Below are positions 18,166 through 26,785 of a DNA stretch of 64,000 nucleotides, piece by piece (within the stretch, counting starts at the first letter, position 1; each line of letters starts with the position of its first letter). The translations under genes and the position numbers were made by a program. The notes under the pieces were generated by a model that did no database searches, was not told the DNA's origin, and worked only from the letters and a program-made list of their open reading frames with translations. Source of the DNA: Candidatus Schekmanbacteria bacterium. Lineage in GTDB: Bacteria > CSSED10-310 > JACPHN01. The DNA is taken from positions 1-64,000 of the forward strand of contig JACPHN010000041.1 in NCBI GenBank assembly GCA_016188575.1. The letters run 5' to 3'.

Positions 18166-20273
18166 GAGCGCCCCTCCTGCGGCGCGGCAACCGCAAGCGC
18201 TGGCTCGGCAAGGTAGGCCGCTCCCGTCACGGCGCCCGACAGCTCTCCGCTGAGCCGATTCAGGGTGCGCGAGACTTCCGCCAGCGGCGCACTATCGCGC
18301 TCGCGGTCGCCGCCGGCCGCGAGCGCGCGCGACAACCTTGCCCGCAACTGATCGAGCCGGGAGACGACCTGCAGCAGGCGGCTGGTCCGCTCGTCTCGGC
18401 TGCGCTCCCACTCTCCGCGTTCGTCGAGCGCCTTTTGGAGCGCCACGGACTCATCGATGAAGAGCTCTGTCCGGTCGGCGCTGGTTTCGCGCCGGATCCG
18501 CTCGGCAACCGCCTGGAGCCGATCGAACAGCGGCGCCGCCGGGTTCTGCTCCAGTCGGCGCGACAGGCGGTCCGCCTCCATGACGTCCTCCAGTGACATC
18601 GCCAGGATCAGCTCCACGTCACGCCGCATCGCCGCTGTGTCCGGGGTGGGGAGCCGGGTCCTGTCGATCTGCCCGAGCAGCGCCGAGGCGCAGCGCAGAC
18701 TGCGCGCCGCGAGCTCCCGGAGCCGCCCCTCTGCAATCGTCTGGCAGATGGCGCGATAGGTATCCCGAATGTCTTTGGGTAGCGGCGGTGCGCCGCGCAG
18801 CCGCGTAAGCTGCGCGAGCGGTTTCAGGCGCCGCGCCATCCACCGATACAGGCGGTGCCGACTCATGCCGATGATCGGCAGGCCGATCAACGCGAAGGGC
18901 ACGCCCATCCACGCCAGCCCGAGCGCGTAGGGAAGCCCAATGCTGACCCAGATGAAGGCCGCGAACGCGCTCACCAGTAGCAGCTCCTGCTTGCGCGTCA
19001 GCAAATCCTCCACGGCGTCCTCGGTGCGGCGCACGCTGATGCGCGCTCCGGTATCCTCGAGGTTTTTTCGATAGGTGCGGGCGGCGGCCTCGGAGAGCGG
19101 ACCGCCGAGCAGCGCCGGAAGCGAGCGCTTGCGCGACAGCAGTCGGTCGCGGATGGTCCCCGAGTCGGCGGCCGCGACCTGTGAGAGACGACTCGCCAAG
19201 GTCGCCACGCGGGCCTCGTCGAAGCTCATGTCGTCGAGCACGAGGTGAAAGCCCTCCTGCTCGGGCAGCTCCTCGACGGCGCCGCACGCTGCGCACAGCG
19301 ACACACCGGTCTCCCAGAGCGCACCGCAGACGGGGCAATAGGCGCTCGCGACAATGGCGCCCGGACCCCCTCCAGCGCCATTGCCGCCGGCCAGCTCCGT
19401 CTCACCATCCAGGAACTGGACAAACGCCAACATCGACGGGAAGCGGTCCTCCGGCCGCCGCGCCATGGCCCGCCACACGGCCTCGTCCAGACGCGCCTCG
19501 ACGCCGGCCACCAGCGTCGACGGCCTGGGAGCATCCGCCTCGGTCTTACGCCGCAACAGCTCGTAGGGCGTTCCCGCGACGAACGGCAAGGTGCCCGTCA
19601 AGCATTCGAACAGGGTCACCCCCATGCCGTAGACGTCGGCGCGCGCGTCGACAAAGCTCGATAGCACCACCTCGGGTGCGAGGTACTCCGGCGTACCCAG
19701 GACCATGCTGCGCGTCGTCAGGCCCGCCAGCCCCTCGACCGCGGCCAGCCCGAAGTCGACGATCCGAATGTCCCCGGACTCGCTGAGCAGCACGTTGTGG
19801 GGTTTTACGTCGCGGTGGATGACGCCGCGCTCGTGCGCCGCTCCGAGACCCGCGGCCATCTGCATGGCGATCGCCAGCGTCGCCGCGGACGACAGCCGCC
19901 CGCCGACGGTCAGGCGCTGCTTGAGGTCGGTGCCATCAAACAGCTCCATGACCGCGAAGGGAATCCCGTGCTCGTCTTCGTGAAAGGCATAGACGCGCGC
20001 GACGTTCGGGTGGACGATGCGTTGCGCGGCGCTGACCTCGCGCAAGAAGCGCCGGCGCACCACCGCATGATCGGCCAGGTGCGGAAAAAGCGCCTTGAGC
20101 GCCACCGTCTGGCCGGTAATCTGATCGTGCGCGCGAAACACGGCCGCCATGGCTCCCGTCCCGAGCTCTTCGCCGAGGCGGAAGCGGTCGAGCACCACGA
20201 GGCCAGGCTCCCAGCCTTGCTCGGGTCTTGGTGTCCCCTGCGTCGCACCTCCAAAGCTTCGGCCCCCGTGCAT
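18162..20273 (-). CDS. Transmembrane Ser/Thr protein kinase with zinc ribbon (first of pair)
   Basis: The product has 703 residues. The kinase domain (about 30-290) has loop GTGAMAAVF, Lys60, HRDVKPHN at 153-160, DFG at 173-175 and APEVV. Cysteines 313, 316, 327 and 330 form a zinc ribbon. A module RKNLEDTGARISVRR precedes paired membrane helices (about 431-470). The C-terminal 200 residues are coiled coil. All catalytic residues needed for activity are present. The gene starts three bases after the stop of the ankyrin gene and overlaps the next kinase by four, so the three proteins are probably made in fixed ratio and could form one membrane complex. Confidence 0.92.
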   Translation of the reverse strand: MHGGRSFGGATQGTPRPEQGWEPGLVVLDRFRLGEELGTGAMAAVFRAHDQITGQTVALKALFPHLADHAVVRRRFLREVSAAQRIVHPNVARVYAFHEDEHGIPFAVMELFDGTDLKQRLTVGGRLSSAATLAIAMQMAAGLGAAHERGVIHRDVKPHNVLLSESGDIRIVDFGLAAVEGLAGLTTRSMVLGTPEYLAPEVVLSSFVDARADVYGMGVTLFECLTGTLPFVAGTPYELLRRKTEADAPRPSTLVAGVEARLDEAVWRAMARRPEDRFPSMLAFVQFLDGETELAGGNGAGGGPGAIVASAYCPVCGALWETGVSLCAACGAVEELPEQEGFHLVLDDMSFDEARVATLASRLSQVAAADSGTIRDRLLSRKRSLPALLGGPLSEAAARTYRKNLEDTGARISVRRTEDAVEDLLTRKQELLLVSAFAAFIWVSIGLPYALGLAWMGVPFALIGLPIIGMSRHRLYRWMARRLKPLAQLTRLRGAPPLPKDIRDTYRAICQTIAEGRLRELAARSLRCASALLGQIDRTRLPTPDTAAMRRDVELILAMSLEDVMEADRLSRRLEQNPAAPLFDRLQAVAERIRRETSADRTELFIDESVALQKALDERGEWERSRDERTSRLLQVVSRLDQLRARLSRALAAGGDRERDSAPLAEVSRTLNRLSGELSGAVTGAAYLAEPALAVAAPQEGRS

Positions 20274-20276
20274 CTG

Positions 20277-21902
20277 CTACGTTCCCAGGAACCAGTCGAC
20301 GAGCGCGCGCAGCACCGATTTGTCGCCGTCGTCGCCGTCTTCGCCCGTCACTGAGCGGGGAGCGGGGGGCGGAGCTCCGGCCGCGACCAGCATCGCGAGG
20401 ATTTCTGCTCGCCCGCGGGCCGCCGCCACGTCGGCCGCACTCCGGCGCTGCTTGTCGCGCCGCGCCACATCGGCGCGGCTGGCGATGAGCGCCTTGACGA
20501 TTTCCGGTTCGCCCTTGCTGGCAGCAACGATGAGCGGCGTCTGGCCGGTGCCGTCGGCGCGGTTGACGTCCGCCCCCGCGGCGATGACGGTGCGAGCGAG
20601 CTCGTCGTCGCCGCTTCTGATGGCCTCGATCAAGACTGTTCGCCCAAAGCGATTCGCGCCATCGAGGTCGGCTCCACGGTCGAGGAGCGCCTTCACAAGC
20701 GGCAGATGCTTTGCCTTGAGCGCCAGGAGCAGCACCGACTGACCGTCGCCCGTGCTTCCCTTGGCGCTCGCACCGGCCTTCAATAGCGCCATCGCCGTGT
20801 CCATGTGGCCGCCCGCAATCGCGCGCTGCAGGGCGTCTTCCCCGAACACCGCGCCGTCGATCCGGGCGCCGTGCCCGAGCAGAGCTTCGACCGCGGTCGT
20901 GCGACCCAGGGCGGCGGCCACTGCCAGCATGCGGTCGTCCTGCACCGCGGTCTCCTTTACCAGAGCCGCGAGCGCTGCGGGCGGGGCCATGGCCGCGGCG
21001 ATGCACACCGCGTCGCTGAAGCGGTGCCGGGCAGCGCCTGCCGCCAGCAGAGGTGTTGCGAGCTCCGCCTTGCCCTGCACCATCGCCATGGCCAGCGGCG
21101 TCCACTGCCACGTGCTTTCCCAGTCTGGCGGCGTGCCCCGTGGCAGTGCGAGCATCCGCGCCAGGTACGTGGCATCGCCCCTCTGCGCGGCGGCGGCCAG
21201 GGCAGCGAGGGCCTCCGGTAATTTCTGATTGACCGCCACCAGCGGCGCTACGAGCGCCCGCAAAGTCTGCTCGTGCCCGGCGGTCGCGGTCCAGCATGCA
21301 GCCGTCGGCGTGATCCTCGCGCCACTTTGGACCAGCTCCTGAACCACTTCGGTGTGGCCACCGTAGGCGCTCTCCACCAGCGCCGTGTACCCGTAGCGCG
21401 AGCGCATGTTCACGGCGGCGCCCGCCGAAAGCAGCAACCGGACGCACTCGACGCGGCCGCTCGCCGCCGCCGCCATGAGCGCCGTTTGCCCGACATCGGC
21501 AACAGCGTCGACTTTCGCTCCCGCGGCCAACAGCGCCTTCACGACCTCTGCTCTCCCAAAGGTCGCCGCAAACATCAGGGGCGTCCACTGCCGGTGGCGG
21601 TTCTTCGACTCGATGTCTGCGCGGGCGGCGAGCAGCACCTTGACGACTTCGATGTGCCCGGCGCCGGCCGCGACGTAGAGAGGGGTGCGGTTCCCCGAGT
21701 CGCGCGACTCCACGTCGGCGCCTGCCGCAAGCAGCTCCCGCACCGCACCAGCGTCACCGCGACCGGCGGCGACAACCAGGCTACTCGCAGGGCTGTGCTC
21801 CTGCTTGCTCAACACCCCGGCCCCAAGATACGCGGCCGCGATCGCGAGCGCCGCTGCCAGTGTCAGCGCGAGGACCAACTTGAGCGTTTGTTCGGCGGTC
21901 AT
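20277..21902 (-). CDS. Membrane-anchored ankyrin-repeat protein
   Basis: The product has 541 residues from ATG 21902, which follows AAAGGAAAG; an in-frame ATG at 21935 would add 11 residues. One N-terminal membrane helix (LVLALTLAAALAIAAAYLGA) is followed by about 13 ankyrin repeats. Clear examples are TPLYVAAGAGHIEVVKVLLA, TALMAAAASGRVECVRLLLS and TPLIVAASKGEPEIVKALIA; the middle repeats are more diverged. The topology puts the repeats on the periplasmic side or in the cytoplasm depending on the helix orientation. As the first gene of the ankyrin-kinase-kinase operon it is a plausible adaptor, input or substrate of the kinases. No experimental counterpart was recognised. Confidence 0.9.
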   Translation of the reverse strand: MTAEQTLKLVLALTLAAALAIAAAYLGAGVLSKQEHSPASSLVVAAGRGDAGAVRELLAAGADVESRDSGNRTPLYVAAGAGHIEVVKVLLAARADIESKNRHRQWTPLMFAATFGRAEVVKALLAAGAKVDAVADVGQTALMAAAASGRVECVRLLLSAGAAVNMRSRYGYTALVESAYGGHTEVVQELVQSGARITPTAACWTATAGHEQTLRALVAPLVAVNQKLPEALAALAAAAQRGDATYLARMLALPRGTPPDWESTWQWTPLAMAMVQGKAELATPLLAAGAARHRFSDAVCIAAAMAPPAALAALVKETAVQDDRMLAVAAALGRTTAVEALLGHGARIDGAVFGEDALQRAIAGGHMDTAMALLKAGASAKGSTGDGQSVLLLALKAKHLPLVKALLDRGADLDGANRFGRTVLIEAIRSGDDELARTVIAAGADVNRADGTGQTPLIVAASKGEPEIVKALIASRADVARRDKQRRSAADVAAARGRAEILAMLVAAGAPPPAPRSVTGEDGDDGDKSVLRALVDWFLGT

Positions 21903-22034
21903 GCGTCTTTCCTTTTGCTTGCGGGTAGTCGGCACCTGTGCGGTCCGGCCGGCCGGTGCCGCGAACGCTCACGTTTGACCCGTGCAAGCCTACAATAGTT
22001 CCGTTTGGCAAGTCCTGCTCGGCGACGCGCACAG

Positions 22035-22178
22035 CCTGATGCCACCGCCAGCTCGACCGCAAGCGCATGATCCGCCAATCCTCCCCCGCAAGCGGAGGGG
22101 TCACATCCGCCTTCTCGTGGCGATTCATCCGCGCCCCTTCCCCCGCGATCCGGGGGGAGGGGACAGTGGCAAAGTGGC
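22035..22178. repeat. Dispersed palindromic intergenic repeat, copy F
   Basis: The segment begins CCTGATGCCACCGCCAGCTC with GACCGCAAGCGCATGATCCG, which parallels copies A and C, and contains two GC hairpins (CCTCCCCCGCAAGCGGAGGG and CCCCCGCGATCCGGGGGG). It occupies the divergent gap between the ankyrin operon and the serine protease gene (21903-22340). Nothing else was recognised in that gap. Confidence 0.55.
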
Positions 22179-22340
22179 GTTTTTCGCCATGATGGCGGTG
22201 ATGACGCGCCGAAGCGCCCGCCCCTCCCGGCCACGGCGCCGGCCGATGGCACAGCCGCGCCATCGCCAACAATCGCAGTCCTGGCACGCTTTGTGAAACT
22301 CCCAGCTCGAAACGCATTTTCACCACCCCCGTAGGAGATC

Positions 22341-23756
22341 GTGCCCGTGTCCAGACTAGCCGCTCAGCACCCCATGCTCACCCCTCCCGCCCCGGTTGCT
22401 TCACCGCGCTCCCGGCGCGCCCGCCGCTTCGGCCCCTCCGTGGCGGCAGCCATGATGGCCGGCCTCGCGCTTTTTTCCCCCGCATCCTCGCGCGCTGGCG
22501 GCGACGAACGGGTCATCGTCGACAACCCGATGCGACATCCGTTCAACACCGTCGTCAAGGTCCGCATCGGCAGCGACGGCAATGGCCGCGGTAGCGGGGT
22601 CCTGGTTGCCGATTGCACCATCCTCACCAATGGCCATGTCGCCTACAACCGCTCCGACGACGACTATCGCACCATCCATTCCGTCATTCCCGGCGACTAC
22701 TACGATGAGGACACTTCCAGCACCGCGCTCCCGTACGGCTCCCAGACGCCCGTCGACGCCGCGACCAATTCCAACTACGTCGACACCGGCGAGGAGAAAT
22801 ACGACTACGCCGCGCTGTTCGTCGGGTCGCCGTTCTCCGGCATCAGCACCTACATGCCCGTGTCCTTCGACTACGGCGCTTCCTACGTCAACGTCGCCGG
22901 CTACCCGAGCGAGGATCTCTCCTCGTCTCGGGAAGGTGCTGGTAAGGAGCAGTGGCGGGGCTGGGGCGACGTGTGGTGGCGAGGATCGCGGCTGATGTGG
23001 TATCGCGCGGCTTCGAGCGGCGGCCAAAGCGGCGGTCCCGTTTGGGTCTTGGAAGACGATGGCGACCGCTACGTAGTCGGCGTCAATCGCGCCCACACCA
23101 ACGACAACCTCGACGGTGAAGGCGTGCGCTTCGTCGACAACAACGAAGACCTGGTCACCGGTTGGATGGATAACGGCTGCTCCCGCTCGCGCACCGCGCA
23201 GAGCTCGCTGAGCTTCGACGAGCTTCTCGACGGCCGGCAAACGCTGTCCGGCGAGCCCATCGAAGTCCTTTCTCCCGAGGAGCTGGGCCTGATGCCGCGA
23301 CCTCGCAACGTCCGCGGCAAGGCCGCGTACCGCGTCGCCCAGGTCATCGAAGGCTCGTTTTATCGGTGGGAAGTCTATCAGATGCGCGGCGGCGCGCCCC
23401 GCGGCCATGCCGATGGCGGTGAGATTGCGGTCAGTACCGTAGCCCCCACGGCGGGACGCTTCATCCGCCTGATCGCCCCCGAAACCCGCTGGCTCGATAC
23501 CGATGAAGCCGCGGTCCTCCTGAGCGCCTCGCGCCTGTGGATGACCCAGCCCGCTCCCGCGCTGCCGCTGGCCGCCAGCGCGGTTGATCGCCATGAGCCC
23601 GACGGCGCCTATGCGGTGCGGGACGAGGCGCCGATCCGCCGGCTGCGGACGGATCCGCGAGCCAAGGACGTGGCGGCGCCGCGGCGCAGCGAGCGACAGA
23701 CCGTCTCGACCTCGCTCCTCGGGCTGTTCGGCCGACCCGTTGCCGGCGCCCGCTAG
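22341..23756 (+). CDS. Secreted trypsin-like serine protease
   Basis: The product has 471 residues from GTG 22341 after GTAGGAG. An Arg-rich N-terminus (RSRRARRFGPS) and a hydrophobic core (VAAAMMAGLALFSPASSRA) form a long signal peptide. The chymotrypsin-fold catalytic triad is readable: His in CTILTNGHVAYN, Asp in EEKYDYAALFVG, and Ser in SSGGQSGGPVWV. Weaker similarity to V8/glutamyl endopeptidases is suggested by the early GNGRGSGVLVADC strand. About 200 extra C-terminal residues after the protease domain are of unknown role (RVAQVIEGSFYRWEVYQMRG). A stem-loop with a T-rich tail follows the gene. It has no apparent operon partner. Confidence 0.85.
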   Translation: MPVSRLAAQHPMLTPPAPVASPRSRRARRFGPSVAAAMMAGLALFSPASSRAGGDERVIVDNPMRHPFNTVVKVRIGSDGNGRGSGVLVADCTILTNGHVAYNRSDDDYRTIHSVIPGDYYDEDTSSTALPYGSQTPVDAATNSNYVDTGEEKYDYAALFVGSPFSGISTYMPVSFDYGASYVNVAGYPSEDLSSSREGAGKEQWRGWGDVWWRGSRLMWYRAASSGGQSGGPVWVLEDDGDRYVVGVNRAHTNDNLDGEGVRFVDNNEDLVTGWMDNGCSRSRTAQSSLSFDELLDGRQTLSGEPIEVLSPEELGLMPRPRNVRGKAAYRVAQVIEGSFYRWEVYQMRGGAPRGHADGGEIAVSTVAPTAGRFIRLIAPETRWLDTDEAAVLLSASRLWMTQPAPALPLAASAVDRHEPDGAYAVRDEAPIRRLRTDPRAKDVAAPRRSERQTVSTSLLGLFGRPVAGAR

Positions 23757-23816
23757 GGACCGCGCGGCAGCGCGCCGCGCCGGTGCCCGGCCATGCTGCA
23801 CCTGAGAACAACCTGG

Positions 23817-23850
23817 GCGGCGGTGTCCTGAGACACCGCCGCCGCTTTCT
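23817..23850 (+). terminator. Probable rho-independent terminator of the protease gene
   Basis: GGCGGCGGTGTC - CTGA - GACACCGCCGCC is a perfect 12-base stem with a four-base loop, followed by GCTTTCTT. It lies about 60 bases after the stop codon. The T tract is short, so efficiency is uncertain. Confidence 0.65.
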
Positions 23851-23855
23851 TGCGG

Positions 23856-23965
23856 CCGCGCGGAAACCGCATCGCGAAGACCGCATCCTCACCGCCCCCC
23901 GCAAGCGGGGGGAGAGTCGGAGGGGAGCGCTGTCGCGTCGACATCGAACCGGCGGTAGACCCAGG
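23856..23965. repeat. Dispersed palindromic intergenic repeat, copy D
   Basis: The segment GCGGAAACCGCATCGCGAAG resembles GCGGAGAGCGCATCACGAAG of copy A. It is followed by the hairpin CCCCCCGCAAGCGGGGGG and ends GAACCGGCGGTAGACCCAGG, the family right-end motif. The outer left arm is missing. It separates the protease terminator from the zinc-ribbon gene. Confidence 0.6.
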
Positions 23966-24054
23966 CTCGTTTGGCGCCCTGCCAGCCGCTTCTTGCGCGG
24001 GCTACAATCGCCGCAATCGCGCTGTGCGACAACTTCTCCGGGAGGGAAAAAGCG

Positions 24055-24663
24055 ATGGAATGTGGACGCTGCCACCACCTCTGCAACGAAGGCGCCAACT
24101 ACTGCGAGAAGTGCGGACAGCCGCTCTGGCCGGGTGAGCGCCGCCCCCCGCTGGATCCGGGAAGGACAGCGGAGCGTCAGGTTGGCGACCGCAAGACGAC
24201 CCCGATCTGGGTCTTTATCCTGGGCGGATGCGGCTGTCTGCTGGTCATGGCCGCCATCGTCGGGATCATCGCGGCCATCGCCATCCCCTCGCTGCTCCGA
24301 TCCCGCATGTCGGCCAACGAAGCTGCCGCCGCCGGGGCACTGCGCACGATCGTCGGCGCCCAGACCGACTTCAACAACGCCGCAGACCCGCATTGCTTCG
24401 CGTCGAGCCTCAAGACGCTCGCTGAGCCTGACGCCGGCGGCGCCGCCCACATCAGCGCGGAGCTCGGCCAGGGACAGATGAAAGGTTATGCTTTCGAAAT
24501 CATCGCCGGGCCGGACCCCTGTTGGCAATACACCGCCACCGCGGTGCCGATCGCCTACCAGGTCTCGGGGGTGCGCTCTTTCACCGTCGACGCGACGGGC
24601 ATCATCCGCGGTGAGGACGCGCATGGAGCTGTCCCGGGGCCGGACGCACCCGAGGTAAGGTAG
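24055..24663 (+). CDS. Zinc-ribbon membrane protein with pilin-like helix and domain
   Basis: The product has 202 residues from ATG 24055 after GGGAGG. The N-terminus is a zinc ribbon (CGRCHHLCNEGANYCEKCG). A membrane helix follows (WVFILGGCGCLLVMAAIVGI) and continues as IIAAIAIPSLLRSRMSANEA. That last part is nearly the consensus of type IV pilins and pseudopilins (I-x-A-A-I-A-I-P-x-L-L-x-x-R-M-S-A-N-E-A). The prepilin cleavage motif G-F-T-L-I-E is absent, so the protein should keep its cytoplasmic ribbon and not be processed. The C-terminal domain (about 100 residues) would then face the periplasm. No partner genes for pili lie nearby. Confidence 0.75.
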   Translation: MECGRCHHLCNEGANYCEKCGQPLWPGERRPPLDPGRTAERQVGDRKTTPIWVFILGGCGCLLVMAAIVGIIAAIAIPSLLRSRMSANEAAAAGALRTIVGAQTDFNNAADPHCFASSLKTLAEPDAGGAAHISAELGQGQMKGYAFEIIAGPDPCWQYTATAVPIAYQVSGVRSFTVDATGIIRGEDAHGAVPGPDAPEVR

Positions 24664-24701
24664 GCCCCCCGCTCCGCACGCGGTGCGTCTTCTCGGGCGC
24701 G

Positions 24702-24872
24702 CCTGGAGCCACCGCTTGGTCGACCGCAAACTGCACGGAATGCGCACCACGGAGACCCCTCACGTCTACCCGCAAGCGGGAGGAGAAGCCCGACCTCACC
24801 TCCCCCGACACGCACGGGGAGGAACGGAGGGGAGCTACGTCGCGCCGACGGTGATTGTGCGGTGGTTTCGGG
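24702..24872 (+). repeat. Dispersed palindromic intergenic repeat, copy C
   Basis: This is a full-length copy, 171 bases against 173 for copy A. It starts CCTGGAGCCACCGCTTGGTC and ends GTGCGGTGGTTTCGGG. Like copy A, it is followed by GCGCG. The left 70 bases align with copy A without gaps at roughly three quarters identity by eye. It fills the gap between two convergent genes. Confidence 0.7.
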
Positions 24873-24890
24873 CGCGCGCAGCCGCTTCCT

Positions 24891-26564
24891 TCACGCTTCG
24901 CCGCGAAACCGCACCAGCCCCGGCAGGTACCCGGGCGGCGGTGCGTATCCCAGGAGCCCGAGCACCGTCGCGGCGACGTTCGCCAGGCCAGCGGTCTCGA
25001 GGCCGCGGGCGAGCTCGTAGTCGCCGGCGTTTTGCGGGTCATAGACGATGAACGGCACGGGACTGAGCGTATGACTGGTCTTGGGCAGAGGACGTCCCGC
25101 TTCATCGCGCTCGATCGCCCCGCTCTTTGCCCGCATATACATTTCGTCGGCGTTGCCGTGGTCCGCCGTGACCACCAGAATGCCGCCGGCCGCCTCCACC
25201 GCAGCCTGCAGCCGTCCCACGCACAGATCCACGGCCGCCACCGCGGCGATCGTCGCCTCGCGCACCCCCGTATGACCGACCATGTCCCCGTTGGCGTAAT
25301 TGAGGCGGATGAAGCGATCCCCGCCGCGCTGGATCCGGGCAACCACAGCGTCGGTGATTTCCGCGGCCTTCATCCACGGTCGCTCCTCGAACGGAGCCCG
25401 GTCCGACGGCACCTCGATATACGTTTCTGTCGCCGGATCGAACATACCGCTCCGATTGCCATTCCAGAAATAGGTGACGTGCCCATACTTCTGGGTCTCC
25501 GATATCGCGAGCTGCGAGACGCCCGTGCGCGCCAGATACTCGCCCATCGTGCGATCGATCGCGGGAGGAGGCACCAGATACCGAGTGGGTAGCAGCAGAT
25601 CCCCATCGTATTGCATCATGCCCGCGTAGCGCACCGCCGGTCGGGGGCCGCGATCGAAGTGGTCGAACGCCTCGCGCTCGAAGGCCTGGGTGAGCTCCAG
25701 GGCGCGGTCCCCTCTGAAGTTGAAGAAGATGACGGCGTCGCCGGATTCCATTCGCCCTACCGGAGCCTCGCCCCGCGCCACGACGAATTCCGGCAGATTC
25801 TGATCGATTGCTCCCGGCCACTCGCGGCGATAGGTCTCGACGGCCTCGGTCGCGCTCGGAAACATCCGCCCCGTTCCCCGGACGTGCGCGTCCCACCCGC
25901 GCCGCACCACCTCCCAGCTCGCGCCGTAACGATCCATCGTCACGAGCATGCGCCCGCCACCGCTGGCGATCTGATACTGCCGGTCTCCCCCGCCGTTGAT
26001 TTCCGCAAGCACCGCATCCAACCGGCCAATGTACAGAAGCGCGGAAGTCTGCGGGACGTCCCGCCCGTCGAGCAGGATGTGCACACACACCTGGCGCACG
26101 CCCTCGCGATCGGCCTGCCGCAACAGCGCGAACAAGTGGTCGATGTGGCTGTGCACGTTGCCGTCGGACAGGAGCCCGATCAGGTGCAGGGCGTGACCTT
26201 CGCGGGCGCAGGGGGCGATCAGCCAGCGCCACGTCTCGGACCGGAAGATCGACCCGTCGGCGATGGCATCGTTGACCCGCAGCGCCCCTTGGGCGAAGAT
26301 CCGCCCCGCCCCGATGGCGTTGTGACCGACTTCCGAGTTGCCCATGTCGTCGTCGGAGGGCATACCCACGGCGATTCCGTGTGCCCGGAGAGAACGAAAG
26401 AGCCCGCGCTTCTTGAGGTCGTCCACCACCGGAGTCCGCGCGAGCGCGACCGCATCGGCCTCGTCGCCGGCGCCGATGCCCACGCCGTCCAGGATCGCCA
26501 GCACCAGTGGTCCCCGGCGACCGGCGAAGAAAGGATTGAGCCCGAGCCTCCCGACCTCCTCCAT
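24891..26564 (-). CDS. gpmI: 2,3-bisphosphoglycerate-independent phosphoglycerate mutase
   Basis: GpmI interconverts 3- and 2-phosphoglycerate in glycolysis and gluconeogenesis using two manganese ions and a phosphoserine intermediate. The product has 557 residues from ATG 26564, preceded by GAAGGAGA. The catalytic serine sits in DDMGNSEVGHNAIGAGR. The phosphatase-fold metal motif near the C-terminus is VVTADHGNADEM with a later SHTLSPVPFIV. The substrate-binding insert begins LSDGNVHSHIDHLFALL and HILLDGRDVPQTSAL. The length is slightly above the usual 510-550. It stands alone on the minus strand. Confidence 0.96.
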   Translation of the reverse strand: MEEVGRLGLNPFFAGRRGPLVLAILDGVGIGAGDEADAVALARTPVVDDLKKRGLFRSLRAHGIAVGMPSDDDMGNSEVGHNAIGAGRIFAQGALRVNDAIADGSIFRSETWRWLIAPCAREGHALHLIGLLSDGNVHSHIDHLFALLRQADREGVRQVCVHILLDGRDVPQTSALLYIGRLDAVLAEINGGGDRQYQIASGGGRMLVTMDRYGASWEVVRRGWDAHVRGTGRMFPSATEAVETYRREWPGAIDQNLPEFVVARGEAPVGRMESGDAVIFFNFRGDRALELTQAFEREAFDHFDRGPRPAVRYAGMMQYDGDLLLPTRYLVPPPAIDRTMGEYLARTGVSQLAISETQKYGHVTYFWNGNRSGMFDPATETYIEVPSDRAPFEERPWMKAAEITDAVVARIQRGGDRFIRLNYANGDMVGHTGVREATIAAVAAVDLCVGRLQAAVEAAGGILVVTADHGNADEMYMRAKSGAIERDEAGRPLPKTSHTLSPVPFIVYDPQNAGDYELARGLETAGLANVAATVLGLLGYAPPPGYLPGLVRFRGEA

Positions 26565-26785
26565 GTTCGTCTCCTTCAGCATTGCGGTTTTGGCGAAGAG
26601 GTGATGGCGAGAATAGGCGCGCGAGCCGGGCGGCGTCAACCGGCGGTTGCCGGCGCACCCGGGCCGATCGGTTTCGTCGCGGCTCGCGATCCTGGTGCGG
26701 CGATTGCAAGCCGGAGTGGCACGGCGGCGGCGACGACGACGCCGCCGCTCAAACCCAAGACCAACCACCTATCGGGAGTCAGCCC

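Noticed and set aside
23461-24750. A minus-strand open frame of about 429 codons over the protease 3' end and zinc-ribbon gene
   Set aside because: It crosses a terminator and a repeat copy and lies opposite two supported genes. The translated text is Arg- and Gly-rich with no domain.
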